From: Actinostola sp. cb2023
Taxonomy: Eukaryota > Cnidaria > Anthozoa > Actiniaria > Actinostolidae
Assembly (NCBI GenBank): GCA_033675265.1
Contig: JAUJYZ010001383.1
Span: 1 to 64,000, forward strand
Length of the DNA stretch: 64,000 nt
Direction of reading: 5' to 3'
Shown here: positions 32,870 through 44,542 of the stretch, in pieces
Numbering within the stretch: the stretch's first letter is position 1
Layout of the letters: the number at the start of each line of letters is the position of its first letter
Notes under the pieces: generated by a model
Seen by the model: only the letters and a program-made list of their open reading frames with translations
What the model was told of the DNA's origin: nothing
Databases searched by the model: none
Position numbers and translations under genes: made by a program

Positions 32870-35745
32870 AGTAGGAGCGGCCATCTAATATGGGTATGTG
32901 TCACAGCGTATTAGATGAAAAATCTATTTTTAGAGCAGTAGTTCGCGCGAAAAATAACACCGCGACCAATCAGAGCAGGGATAATTTAGCCAATCACAAC
33001 TCACTATTATCAATCGCACAAGACAGGCAGACAAGACAGAGAAGCGAGCTTTTCATTCAAACCTTTCGAGTTCAAATTTGAGCGAAGAGAGCGATTATAC
33101 AAGTAAAGAATACAGTAGTCCACCTGAAAGTAAGCCTGATGAATCGGTAAAGCGACTGAGTAGCTTCTGCATGGTGCAAGGGAAGGGAATACACATGTTG
33201 TCACAAGCGACTCCAACGCCGAAGACGGCAAATCTCTCAGCTCGACTTTTCGAGAGAATCTGAGGCGTAAAAAAGTTCACGAAAACATACAGAATTTGAC
33301 CTACACAGAGCAGTTGAGCCTCAGTCTTCTTTCATCGATCTTATTTGAAAGGAGTACAACGGCGAAAATAAGTTAGCCAGACAATTATTATGTACAAATG
33401 ACTGAGGAAATCGAGACTCTCGTACGGCAGCAGGAGGGAGGGGTGACTCTATTGTTCTCGGATTAGCATTTCCACTCAATTATACCTACCAGTGTGACGT
33501 CACGGCTCGCTCGAACGAATTTTAATATGGTGGCCAATCTGGTCTTCTTTACACCCACATAAAACGCTCAATTCTGTTCATATATACATGTACAGTCTAT
33601 ATGTATATTTGTTTTAGTTTCTAGAGGTATTAATTATGTGTAAGAATATATCCACCGAGATAAAAGTGATGCAAGGATTAAGTGTTTTTATCGGAGTTTT
33701 AGTCTTGACGGTTATCAAAATGGAGACTCCGTCCGAAAACTTTCGACCGGGTAAAGGTCTCGGCTTTCTAGAGAAGCTAAATTAAGTAATGGTTACTTCA
33801 AAAAAGGAGGTTCTACTTAGAAGGTAATAATCATGGACTGTGTGGAATATGGTGGATGTATACATGCTCTGGATCTTCGTATCAATCCCTCCAAAGTTGT
33901 TGTGTACAAAATAAGGACACGATGATTGGAGACCGTGACATGCATTTCCTTGGATTTCATGGTGAAACTGTCTTCTCTTCATGTGCTAAGTACTTTTGCA
34001 TTAGCTTTTATTTATGTATATCAATCATGAAATCGAATGTGCCTTGGTTTCAAAAGCATATGTAGTTAATTTAGTTGAGGGTATGGATGGGGATATGCGA
34101 TTGTCAGTAAACTACTAAATTTTTGGCCAATTGTTAGTTAACTACTAATTTGTCTAATTTTAATTAATTACTAACTTTCGTTTTATAAATGATAGATATT
34201 ATAGGAAGGGAAGCACTAATTATCAAACAATAAGTAATAAAACCATTAAATAAAATGCAATTTTTAGAGATCTGGAGTTGTTTTATTAACACAACAAAAC
34301 TCAATTTTCAGTAAAATGTTGAGTTTATTGGACATGAAATGAAATGACTGTCAGTGAAATGGCTGTCAGTGCTTCAAGATGGCGGATCATGAATCAATGT
34401 CATGTCAATGAGCTTCGCTGAGTAGTCTACTATCAGATTCAATCAAGTGACATGCAGTATACACCATTCTGCTTTGTTTTATTACTCGTGCCCAGGCCGA
34501 AGGCCTCTGTGACGCTCGAACTAATTCTATAGAAGCTCAAAATAACTTTGACAATACCACTCAAGGCCATGGCTGGTAGAGTCAAGAGCGAACTGAGACT
34601 CGTGGTGAAGTTCAGAAGTTCATCGGCTCAGGTTACATTAATAAGAGACACAAAAATGTGTCAATATTCCACCAGGTCTTAAGAGATTACAAGCTTAGAT
34701 GACCTTAGATAGCGTGACATTGAATACAAAGCCTACATAAGCCTTTAGATCACTGTTTAGAAAATGATCATCAGTTCTAAGAACAATTTTAAACTAAAAT
34801 AATAAAATGTCAGTTAACTGTTAATTTTTCAATTGTCAGTAAACTACTTTACTGTTGCGTGACATTTTAAATTTTAATCCAACAAAAACAAAAATGTAAT
34901 ATTTGAAAAGAGCACACCAAAATTAGCAAAAATTGAAATTTTGAAGTAATTTCGATGAATAGAGCGAAAGTTATGAGCGACCGAAGTTGGCTTTTTTCTT
35001 AAGAAACTGTATGGTGATGGGCAAGCTGTTGCTACATTATACTTATATAACTAATTTCATGACGAAATTATATATCTCTGCGAAGTTATGAACGATTTAA
35101 ATTCTGAAAAAACATCAAAACGAGGCTTGCAACGCATGACGGCAAAATCCCATACTAAAGTCTATAAATGTCATCCCCGATAACTTTTTGAGATTTTATC
35201 CTATACCATCGAAACATTCCAGAAATGTTCTTTCAGACAAACTCTTTCAGATCATATAGGCTGTTTGCACCAGAAAGAAACCAGTTTGCCGATCTTAAAA
35301 ATCAGTACGCGTGAGAAGAGTGAATTCATAGCACATGTGCAACTAATTCATTGCACGGCATTAAGAAAAAATCCACATCGGCCAATCAGAAACGGGTATT
35401 TTTTGTAGGTGTGTTATTACGATTGAAACTGGGCAAAACTCACGCGACAATTAATTTGCGGTTATTTGCTCGAACCAAATTTATGCGCGTTTGCTCGGCC
35501 CGCATGTATGGTAGCACTGTTACCAGCTTTGTGCACAATGCTATTCATGGATTTCCCCATCTTTTAAATTCTTTATATTTTTTTAATGATTCTCCGTCGT
35601 TGAGTAAAAGAACCCACACACACTCATAAAACATGTAAACACTAACGAAACAAAATGCATAAATTCAGCGAATTTGATTCAAAAGCGACCGCTGATCTAT
35701 TTCAAAACTGTTTAATGTTTGCGCTATCAGTGATCAATCAATTGA
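32870..35745. other. About 2.9 kb without a recognisable gene
   Basis: Several short frames exist. The frame at 33078-33263 (+) begins with an acidic, Ser-rich stretch (SEESDYTSKEYSSPP) but from a TTG, with no known domain. No repeat array or clear TIR pair was found. Confidence 0.35.
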
Positions 35746-35749
35746 TCAA

Positions 35750-35995
35750 ACTGTATTAATACTCCAGTTTCGCGTTGTTTAGAGATGACCGCTGTTCATG
35801 ACAAAAGACGCATTTGTACAGGGTTAGATATAGTCTCGATTCAGAAAACAGTTCGTGCTAGGCAAAAATGTTTCTATTGTTTCATGTCAGCATTTGTTCG
35901 TGTTCTTGTTGATATTTGTGAATAATTTACACTGACTCGAGGCTAAGCCTGTACAAATGCGTATGTTGACAATAAGTACAGTCAGTGGTTTTACA
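35750..35995. mobile_element. TIR element related to 26034-26450
   Basis: ACTCCAGTTTCGCGTTGTTT, then CAAAAGACGCATTTGTACAG at the left, with CTGTACAAATGCGT and AATAATTTACACTGA segments at the right shared with the element near 26390. Confidence 0.55.
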
Positions 35996-37700
35996 GCGGG
36001 ATCTGTGAACGCCCGAAAAGGGACTATTTTTGTCTTTGCTGGTTATAATGTTTACAGCTGATTCAAATAACAGTGAAGAACCAAGGATAAGCTATGATAA
36101 TATACATACGAACTATTGGAAAATTGATCAGATCTTTTATCAAGCAAGCTTGATTGTACGGCAAATGTCTGACTAGTACCGAGCCGCCATTATTAAAACC
36201 ACATCTCATGTTAGCGGACCTTTGCAATATTAAAATTACTCCGTTTTGTAAACGGCTGCGGTTAAATGCGTGAAGAACCGCAATAAGAGAAAGTCAAGGA
36301 GGTCGAAAGAAATTTATTTTTTCTTTGATCACGATCGTGTAAAGCCCGCGTGAACCGCAGTCGGGGATCAAGAACTTGCTATGTTTGAAGTCACGAAACA
36401 CAATTTCTACAAATGACTGTTAATCACACTATTTTTTCATGATAATTTGTATCGTAATTTGCATTGCTTTGACTTACGGCCAGCATATGGGTATTTTGTC
36501 TGCGCATGCGCCAACACAGCATTGACCAGTGACGTCTGAACCATTTTACAGCTCGACAGCTCATTTTAAGGATATTTTGTAGGAGATCTACGCGTTTCTA
36601 AAGTTTAAACGTCATGAAAATTTACTCATTTTTAAAGACGATAAACACTTCTTCCCCTGGGTATATGTTTGGCCGCTGTTATTTCTTTTGGTGGCGAGAT
36701 ATTTTACATTGAAATATGACTGTGGTGTTTGGAGTTGGATGTTCAGCGTTAATTATTTCTACAATCAAGTATTCTACAGCACTGGATTAACGCTTGGTAA
36801 TTGATATGAAAGTAAACTTTTAGAATTTCAATGAAATGGTCTTTCTGGTGGACGCGATTTCGAGCTATGGCCCGGTGAATATGTAGAGGTGTTCAATTTA
36901 AGTCGAAATTTAACGAGATATTTCTTGAAATTTTTACCGATCCCCAAGTTGGAGATAATTACCACAGCATTCATTCCTTTATATAATTTCAGTTTTTATA
37001 GAGAATGGGGCTTCAAAAAATGCATAGCTGTCAGATTAAATAGATTATTCTCACCCTATACTCAGTGTAATGGCGGAATTGATGTTTTGTGTTACTTCTC
37101 GAAGCCATGGTTCTATTATATCTTCGTCTATTTCCTTATTCTAAGTCTTTGAAAGTATAAATGAGAGAACAGACTTTGCAGAAAAATTAGTTGTTAAGAA
37201 AATTAAAAAAAACTTTGTTTCCACTGTTTTGCATTGCAATAGTTTTGCTTACCATTTACGGGACTCGTGACGAGCAGAAATGTGGACTCCAACTGATTCA
37301 AGTCAAATTATCTTTCGATTTCTACCGACCCCCAAGCTGCTTAATGTTACGGAGGCGAAGATTATTCAATAGTCATTCCATTTATCACAATAAATGACTT
37401 TAAAAAAATGCATAGCTCCTGCTATGAATGTTCAAAGTGCATGTATACGGCGAAGACGGCAGCCATTGTCAGTTTAGCTTGTCATGTCTGGACCTCCGTT
37501 CCCTCACCTTGCAATATACAACTCATAATCGGCATCGTAAATACTTGTTATGACAACTGCAGCATGCCTTCAGCATTGATAAAATAGAATCCATCATTTT
37601 GAGTTGCATATATTCATTTAGAGAAGTTAATTAATAAATATCTGAAGTAGAACTTCGCCATCTTGTTTGTTATTCCTGTTATTTAAATTAGCGCGGGATA
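35996..37700. other. No recognisable gene; weak internal duplication
   Basis: Segments near 36930 (TTTTTACCGATCCCCAAG) and 37320 (TTTCTACCGACCCCCAAG), each followed by CATTCC and an AAAAAATGCATAGCT segment, indicate an old direct duplication about 390 bp apart. No gene could be supported. Confidence 0.4.
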
Positions 37701-38026
37701 TACAGCTATTTCAAAAAAGGTTGGTGAAGGTTTTGTTGCATCTTGCATCTTGCATGTTGCATACCAAGCCCGAAATGCACTATGGGCGATGTGAATGGGG
37801 TCAGCGAAAGGTCACAACAATATGGACTCTGGGAATTTTCCCAAACTTTATCTTCGCAATATGAAGCCGGCATATTTTATTCTGAATGTGCATGCAGACA
37901 TTGTTTACATATGATCCACAATACATTTCGGGCAACATTTTTACATTTTTACATTTTGGTATGCAAGATGCAAGATGCGCGCAAGATGCAACAAAACTGG
38001 CACCAACCTTTTTTGAAATAGCTGTA
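37701..38026. mobile_element. Tc1/mariner-like MITE with TACAGCTATTTCAAAAAAGG ends
   Basis: About 65-bp inverted ends, TACAGCTATTTCAAAAAAGG with GTTGCATCTTGCATCTTGCA inside, and the matching inverse at the right. Flanking TA is present. Confidence 0.8.
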
Positions 38027-38149
38027 TGCGATGCGCGTGTCAGAGGGTCTTTGTGTTCATGTTGGCATTTCACGCATGCTCAGACAAAATGCCCATGTGC
38101 TCTTCCGGTCTACAATCTGTGTATAGGTTGTAGTTTTGTACATATATTG

Positions 38150-38347
38150 ATGAAATTAATTACTTATTACTTTTTGCCATTTTTCAGATATTTAAGTATA
38201 ACCGTCGTCTTTGTATCGGTACTGCTGTATATAGTTTATTTGCACCATAAATCCTTTTCAAATTCCCACTTCGGATCTTTCCGGAACATACTCCGAAACT
38301 CGCTCGCTGATATTAGTGCCCGCATTAACAATTGTCAGTGGATATAA
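38150..38347 (+). CDS. Possible small single-pass membrane peptide or exon
   Basis: A 65-codon frame from ATG 38150. Residues about 12-30 (FRYLSITVVFVSVLLYIVYL) form one strong hydrophobic segment near the N-terminus, like a signal anchor of a type II membrane protein. A pyrimidine-rich acceptor-like sequence (GCCATTTTTCAG) ends at about 38188, so it could also be an internal exon. There is no family match and no neighbouring exon. A chance frame is quite possible. Confidence 0.2.
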   Translation: MKLITYYFLPFFRYLSITVVFVSVLLYIVYLHHKSFSNSHFGSFRNILRNSLADISARINNCQWI

Positions 38348-38447
38348 TCGCGCGCGCTATACACAAACAACAGTCTGCTGCGCTCCCTTGCACCATACAT
38401 AACATGTCACTGAGATGGCTATGAATAAAAACGTAAATGAAGTTACT

Positions 38448-38936
38448 TCATTTCTTCGGTCTTTCTTCGGTCTTTCTTCGGTCTTTCTTTGGTCTTTCTT
38501 CGGTCTTTCTTCGGTCTTTCTTCGGTCTTTCTTCGGTCTTTCTTCGGTCTTTCTTCGGTCTTTCTTCGGTCTTTCTTCGGTCTTTCTTCGGTCTTTCTTC
38601 GGTCTTTCTTCGGTCTTTCTTCGGTCTTTCTTCGGTCTTTCTTCGGTCTTTCTTCGGTCTTTCTTCGGTCTTTCTTCGGTCTTTCTTCGGTCTTTCTTCG
38701 GTCTTTCTTCGGTCTTTCTTCGGTCTTTCTTCGGTCGGTCTTTTCTTCGGTCTTTCTTCGGTCTTTCTTCGGTCTTTCTTCGGTCTTTCTTCGGTCTTTC
38801 TTCGGTCTTTCTTCGGTCTTTCTTCGGTCTTTCTTCGGTCTTTCTTCGGTCTTTCTTCGGTCTTTCTTCGGTCTTTCTTCGGTCTTTCGTCGGTCTTTCT
38901 TCGGTCTTTCTTCGGTCTTTCGTCGGTCTTTCTTCG
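38448..38936. repeat. 11-bp array (TTCGGTCTTTC)n, about 44 copies
   Basis: Nearly perfect tandem repeat with rare variants (TTTGG near 38488, CGTCGG near 38889 and 38922, and one irregular unit near 38733). It is strongly strand-biased, pyrimidine-rich on the plus strand. Frames in several registers (plus SSVFLRSFFGL, minus ERPKKDRRKTE) are artefacts. Confidence 0.95.
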
Positions 38937-38939
38937 GAA

Positions 38940-38967
38940 TTCCAGAAGCCCAGAAGCCCAGAAGCCG
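38940..38967. repeat. Short CCAGAAGCC repeat
   Basis: Three tandem CCAGAAGCC units at the right edge of the 11-bp array. Confidence 0.7.
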
Positions 38968-39410
38968 GCCATATAGTTAATACTGAGTTCTTAGTTAGTT
39001 AAGTGTTTTTAAAACGTGTAACAGTTGATAAAGAAGCTCATATGACTGCTAAATAGACAACAATTAAAACTATGCTTTCTAATTGACCTGAATATTGTAG
39101 AGAAAAAGCGCGGTTTTGAAACTTGAATTAATTCCCAAAGAATTTACCGAATTATCTTTTCCAAAGGTGAGAAACTTGTCAGAAATCACCAAGACCTTCA
39201 GTGGAAATTGAGTATTAAAAACTAATATCCAAGGTACAGTGCGTCTCGATTATAATTTTGTGCGTGTTGCATGTTTCCATCCAAGATGGCGGCCATTACG
39301 GAATTTCGTTATTACATTAAATCAGTCAGGGACAGATTGATGAAATGGGCCCTTACTTTTATTCGTTTCACGCCCTTTCATAAACCCTTTTAGTAATAGT
39401 ATAACACATT

Positions 39411-39756
39411 ATTAGCCACTTTAGAAACGAGTAAAGGACTGGGAACGAGTTTTGAGAATTATTCTAAATAAACAATTATCACAATTAGCATTATTACAAA
39501 GTTTCAAAAGGTTTTGTTAGATATTGAACGAGTAACAGCTTTCCAAAAATCGCAAAAATTACAAAGAAATGTATGATTACGCTTGTCCCGAGTAACCATA
39601 CATTTCTTTGTAAATTTTGCAGTTTTTAAATGTCTGCAGTTCAGTTACTGCTTCTCCAAACCCTATCAAACTCCTGAAACTTTCTTCATTTCAGTTTAAA
39701 TAGATTAATTCTTAAAACTCGTTCCCAGTCCTCTACTCGTTTCTAATGTGGCTAAT
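39411..39756. mobile_element. Foldback element, about 345 bp
   Basis: ATTAGCCACTTTAGAAACGA at the left and its near-inverse at the right, with GGACTGGGAACGAGTTTT / AAAACTCGTTCCCAGTCC inside. A central hairpin has ACAAAGAAATGTATG / CATACATTTCTTTGT. Confidence 0.8.
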
Positions 39757-39884
39757 TCAAGAGACCCTGCTTACGGATCCCCAGAGAGCAGGCACAGAGG
39801 GTGGTCACTGCCATGCAGAGTTGTTTACGTCCCCATTTGTTTTTACGTACGGTGTCCCCCCAATTCAGCATGTCATGTGTTTTA

Positions 39885-40022
39885 GTCTTTAGTTAACTTT
39901 GTTGTTTGTAAGTCTCTGCTGCATATTTTGTGTCAAAAATCTAAAATAGTATTACCCATAATGCACCCGATATATGGATATACTGATATACTGGATTTAC
40001 ATAATTTTTGCAATTGGCTGTA
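39885..40022. mobile_element. Partial copy of the split MITE family
   Basis: TTTGTTGTTTGTAA, ATAATGCACCCGATATAT and the CAATTGGCTGTA end match the right part of the MITE interrupted by the LINE (11100-11230), with divergence. Confidence 0.65.
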
Positions 40023-40191
40023 TATATATGTATATATGAATGGGTGGATCGATAATCCCAGACAAAGTGCTCAATACACGTGCGAATATACTCCCTCACG
40101 AATGTACTCCCTCACGAAATAGCCGCTGTAGGGTCCAGCAAAGGTAGTCATGGTTTAATCATCCGTCCCAACAAGTATATATACAGTCATT

Positions 40192-40442
40192 CTCATAAAG
40201 GTTGTCCAGATGAAAAGACTACAATACTACAATAAAGTCACGTGATTCATTATGTATTCAATTTCCTCGCATGGAATTTCGATTTGAGATGCAAAAGTAC
40301 ACGGCATTGTGAGAACTGAATGTAATGGCGCTGGTATCAACTCGCAGTTCCGCGCGCAGAATTGAAAAACATAGTGAATCACGTGACTTTATTGTAGTAT
40401 TGTAGTCTTTTCATCTGGACAACCTTTTTGGGAATGACTGTA
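40192..40442. mobile_element. Tc1/mariner-like MITE with TACAGTCATTCTCATAAAGG ends
   Basis: About 70-bp inverted arms run from TACAGTCATTC through GTTGTCCAGATGAAAAGAC to AAAGTCACGTGATTCA and back. TA flanks are present. Confidence 0.85.
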
Positions 40443-40841
40443 TATATACGATGTGTTTCCATAGTGATTCATCTGCTCTTTTGGGATTAAGTATTTATCG
40501 TTACCGCGGCCGCTAATTTTCATGTCAAGTTGATGAGTTCACAAATCTTCGTCTGACTCTGGCAATGAAGCTAATGCCGGAATAATTTATTTTATTTACT
40601 TACAAAACTTCCACCATACATAATAACAGGAGAAAAAAAGAAAAATATATACTGCCATATACCACCATATTTCACTGGAAAATGCGCACGTTCAATTTTC
40701 ATACATTGTACAAATTCCGATATCTTCTGGTTGGTTGATTTGTATCACGTGACGCGTGGTTATGACGTGACAATCGTGGCGACGTCATTATCGTGGGGTA
40801 AAATCCGTATGTATTCAAATGTATTCAAATTGAATAATAAA

Positions 40842-40942
40842 AATGTTAACGCCCTCTTTGCTCGTGAGTTATCGGGATCGGATTTTAACTTCACTCGTGC
40901 AGGTAGATCCCGATAACCCACTCGTTCGAGTCCGTTAACCTC
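40842..40942. repeat. Hairpin with GTTAACG ends, inside a direct-repeat pair
   Basis: GTGAGTTATCGGGATC pairs with GATCCCGATAACCCAC, and AATGTTAACG with CCGTTAACCT. Outside it, the same ATATTTCACTGGAAAATGCG segment occurs at about 40668 and 40948. Confidence 0.55.
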
Positions 40943-41229
40943 TAAATATTTCACTGGAAAATGCGCACGTTCTTCGCCATGTGTAAATTCTGTGTAAATT
41001 CGTGTATAATGTGAGTATTTAATCTACACCAAATTTACACTACATTCACACAGAATTTACATGAAATTCACACAAATGTTACACCAAGCGAGCGAACGCT
41101 CTCTGCCGGATGTAGAATTCGTGCCAAACGGCCGTGAAAACGTTTATAAGCGAATTTACACAGAATTTACTATAGACTGGCCAAGAGTTTTTTTTCCAGT
41201 GTATATAAGAGGCATTGGAAGAAAAACGG

Positions 41230-43110
41230 AAAAAAATAGTTAGCCGACTAGTGAGAATTGAAACTCATTTCATTTATGCAAAAGACAATATGTTCTCTAG
41301 ATACTTTCTGGAATTACATTTTTAAATAAAACTCCAAACAAAAGGTTCAAAGGAATTGTATGTTATGCGCATTTGACTCAAATATGAGGTCGAAAATAGA
41401 TAACATTTACAAAGCCAGAGACAATACCTTCATCGCTAACTACTTGCTTGACATCATTCAGAATAAAATAAAATCAAAACAAAACTATCAACACATCTTA
41501 TGTAAATTGCCTGAAAGAAATGTTGTGGAAACATGATGGAACCGAACGCATTGCAATTGTGTTACTTTATAACTGTTGTTATACAAAGAGGAGTAAAATT
41601 GCAGCACTATGCACCCCTAGGAGCGAAGAGGAGAGGTAAGAGTAACTATACTAAGCTACTTAGGTAACATGCAGGAAACTTTAGTAAGTATATTTTGCTT
41701 AATTTTTGTTAACAAATTTGTCAAACAAAAAGTTCAAGTAGAATGTTATACGAATTTGACTGAAAGAAAATGAGGTGAAACTAAGCTCAATCGAAGCCGC
41801 TCGCCATCGGATAACTAGTTGAGAGCCATCTGCAGCACAGGCTGCTATAAAGTAAACAACTTAAATTTCCTTTCAAACTAGATTCAAATTTAAGCAAACC
41901 TTTTTAGCATTCAGAGTTTTAATTCATTTCGTGTTCCTTACGTACTTTCTGAATTCACATGCAACCTCAAAAATCAAAAATCTGCACGGGATCGTTTGAC
42001 ACCACTGAGCTCTAGCTGTTTAGCTTGTTATTTTCAAAGTGTGTTCACCTTGCACTATACAGCATGTACAGTGGATATTCTCACGATACTGAGACGACCG
42101 CGCACATTAAGATTTCCAAATCCAAACAGAGTCCAAAACTAGCTCTAATTCATGCTTAATTCTCATTTCTTATTACTCAAGCAACTTGCATGTGTATACA
42201 TTTCAGGTTCGCATATTTTCTGGCGATACGAGCTGATTAATTCAGTCGTTCTGATAGCTCATCCATAAATCTAGAGTTGCTAGACGTGTAGCTCCTATTA
42301 GTTCTTTAGCTTTAGTGTACTATAAATTATGAAGATACTAACTGACTTACTTGATTGACTTGAATAATAACGAATTAAATAAGGTATAATAATTCGGATA
42401 TTGTAGCAAAAATTATTTTTTCCCATCTTACCGTTAGGTTTACACTCTCTCCCGGCACTATTAATAAGAAATGGATTCGTTGGCGAATCGTCGCGGAATC
42501 ACTGTTCTAGTGTAAGTATTACATGTCCCTAGCTGGTTAAGAACAGTTAACGGCATCTCATTATACTTACGGTTTGGGTTTTCTAATTGAAGATGTTCGT
42601 AGTCCGGGCAATCCATCGGGCAAATAGCGGTGACTAGCTTTACAATCCTAAGTTCGTGGGCAAATCGCTAGAGTACACCACTGATTCAGCCAGGTAGACG
42701 TGTTCCTGTTTTCCTATAACAATATATTATATAGATATATATCATTTGAATATTGATGAAAACGTGAGGTTATTTACAAAGTATTATATATATACCTTTA
42801 GCAATAATGTCGACTGAAGCCACTATAACATTTGCTGTACAGAAGTATTCACGAGCAGTAAGTCGACTTTTCATAATTGCTCTAAATGTGTTATTAATCT
42901 TCGACCAGATTGTTATATTTATTCATGGTCAGTGGTAATAGTCGGTTGCGCTCATTTCTATTGGATGTGGTAAAGTCTTTAAATAAAATGAAAGCTCGAC
43001 TTAAATGAAGGTCTTTTGTGCTTTCATTCCTGATTGGAGATGATGTAAAGCCAGCTATTATTCGATGCGCCTTCGAATGGTTTTTAACAAGCACAAGGAC
43101 TCCAGTTTTA
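41230..43110. other. About 1.9 kb without a recognisable feature
   Basis: AT-rich; only short frames, and a TA-rich tract near 42722-42800. Confidence 0.4.
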
Positions 43111-43211
43111 ATAATAATAATAATAATAATAATTTAGTAGGTTTCTGTACGTAGGTACCATTGATTCAGACATGATTTGTTTCTTCTACGTATTTATTTA
43201 TTTTTCCGAGC

Positions 43212-43236
43212 TTTCGGGCTCTTGGCCCATCATCAG
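43212..43236 (-). ncRNA. Hammerhead-like ribozyme core, left arm
   Basis: Mirror copy of the core at 43867-43891. Confidence 0.5.
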
Positions 43237-43403
43237 GGACGAAAGGAAAAAATAACGAATTTTTCACATGGCGTGGAAAACAAATAAAACAAAACAAAAA
43301 CGGCGTAGCGCGCGCGCTCACAATAGAATGCGCTCGAGCAAAATAACAATACATGGTGGAATAAATGAAAGATAGAACAAATAAATTACAAAAATAATGA
43401 TAA

Positions 43404-43533
43404 CTATCGGTGCAAAAGAGGGAAATACGTGTTAGGCAAGGTTCTGCCACAGTCTCTGTTAAACAGTGCCTGATTGTTTCTAGCTATAAACTAAGCCTCG
43501 GTCCATCTTCTCTTCACCCAGTTGTTTTCACTC
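43404..43533 (-). pseudogene. Penelope-like protein C-terminus, left arm
   Basis: The mirror copy of the right-arm fragment, ending at the stop at 43404-43406 after LPNTYFPLLHR. It covers only about 43 residues and is truncated at the palindrome centre. Confidence 0.75.
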
Positions 43534-43545
43534 AACCACAACATA

Positions 43546-43701
43546 GCATGGGAAGATACAAGAGTTCTGGCGAGTGAAAACAACTGGGTGAAGAGAAGAT
43601 GGACCGAGGCTTGGTTTATAGCTAGAAACAATCAGGCACTGTTTAACAGAGACTGTGGCAGAACCTTGCCTAACACGTATTTCCCTCTTTTGCACCGATA
43701 G
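43546..43701 (+). pseudogene. Penelope-like protein C-terminus, right arm
   Basis: 51 codons to TAG 43699-43701, containing RRWTEAWFIARNNQALFNRD followed by CGRTLPNTYFPLLHR. The same pattern (RRW....IARN...LFNRD.GRTLP..Y.PLL) ends the GIY-YIG frame at 57771-58295, which supports the assignment. It is the tail of a 5'-truncated copy. Confidence 0.8.
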
Positions 43702-43866
43702 TTATCATTATTTTTGTAATTTATTTGTTCTATCTTTCATTTATTCCACCATGTATTGTTATTTTGCTCGAGCGCATTCTATTGTGAGCGCGCGCTACGC
43801 CGTTTTTGTTTTGTTTTATTTGTTTTCCACGCCATGTGAAAAATTCGTTATTTTTTCCTTTCGTCC

Positions 43867-43891
43867 CTGATGATGGGCCAAGAGCCCGAAA
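43867..43891 (+). ncRNA. Hammerhead-like ribozyme core, right arm
   Basis: CTGATGA (43867-43873), then GGGC, CAAGA loop and GCCC as stem II, then GAAA (43888-43891). This is the conserved order of a hammerhead core. Hammerhead motifs are known in Penelope-like elements. Stems I and III and the cleavage site could not be placed with certainty. Confidence 0.55.
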
Positions 43892-43933
43892 GCTCGGAAA
43901 AATAAATAAATACGTAGAAGAAACAAATCATGT

Positions 43934-43938
<5 letters not shown>

Positions 43939-44027
<89 letters not shown>

Positions 44028-44072
44028 GAAAAAAAAGAAAAAAATTAACATTAATAATAATAATAATAATAA
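43939..44072. repeat. AAT microsatellite
   Basis: About 28 TAA units, then an A/G-rich stretch, then six more units. Confidence 0.9.
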
Positions 44073-44247
44073 TGGAAACTTTATTTCATGTATTTTTACA
44101 CAAACAATGGCAAATCTCACTACATGTAGGTAATTTACAATTGACTACTTGAATAATAATCAGTAATAAACTTTATTTTTCCATAGCATTCTTTCAGTTC
44201 CACTAATTTCCAAAGATATCGTGCAACTAAATTCTAAAACAGTACTA

Positions 44248-44542
44248 TACACCTAATTGCAGAAAGGTTGTCCACCTCGGAAAAGCACATTTACACATTT
44301 ACACATTTGCACATTTGCACATTCGCAACATCACGTGTATATTTGTTTTGCGCAAGTGGAACCCAGAGTCAATAGATTCAGTAGAAGTATACTGCCATAA
44401 GAATGTCGCGGCCTTATACAGAAGATTTCAGGTGGAGAGTTGTATTTCAGCGCTTGTAAAAGTGCAAATGTGTAAATGTGCAAATGTGTAAATGTGTAAA
44501 TGTGCTTTTTCGAGGTGGACAACCTTTCTGCAATTAGGTGTA
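44248..44542. mobile_element. Tc1/mariner-like MITE with 12-bp subrepeats
   Basis: Ends TACACCTAATTGCAGAAAGG and exact inverse, then TTGTCCACCTCG. Next inward are short tandem copies of ACATTTACACATTTGC at the left and the inverse GTGCAAATGTGTAAAT at the right. It is related at its ends to the M1 family. Confidence 0.85.

Larger units (their letters stand above)
43165..43938. mobile_element. Head-to-head Penelope-like 3' ends forming a palindrome
   Basis: The arms 43165-43533 and 43572-43938 are near-perfect inverses around a 38-bp spacer. Each arm holds the last codons of a Penelope-like GIY-YIG protein, a 3' region of about 235 bp and a hammerhead-like core near its outer end. The right copy extends slightly further 5' (to 43546). 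Two 5'-truncated copies joined head to head are therefore the simplest reading. An AAT microsatellite follows on the right. Confidence 0.85.

Noticed and set aside
37191..37397. Frame with signal-anchor-like stretch LFPLFCIAIVLLTIY
   Set aside because: It starts only at TTG, lies in a diverged direct duplication and has no partner exon.
38415..39002. Frames reading SSVFLRSFFGL or ERPKKDRRKTE
   Set aside because: Produced by the 11-bp array in several registers and on both strands.
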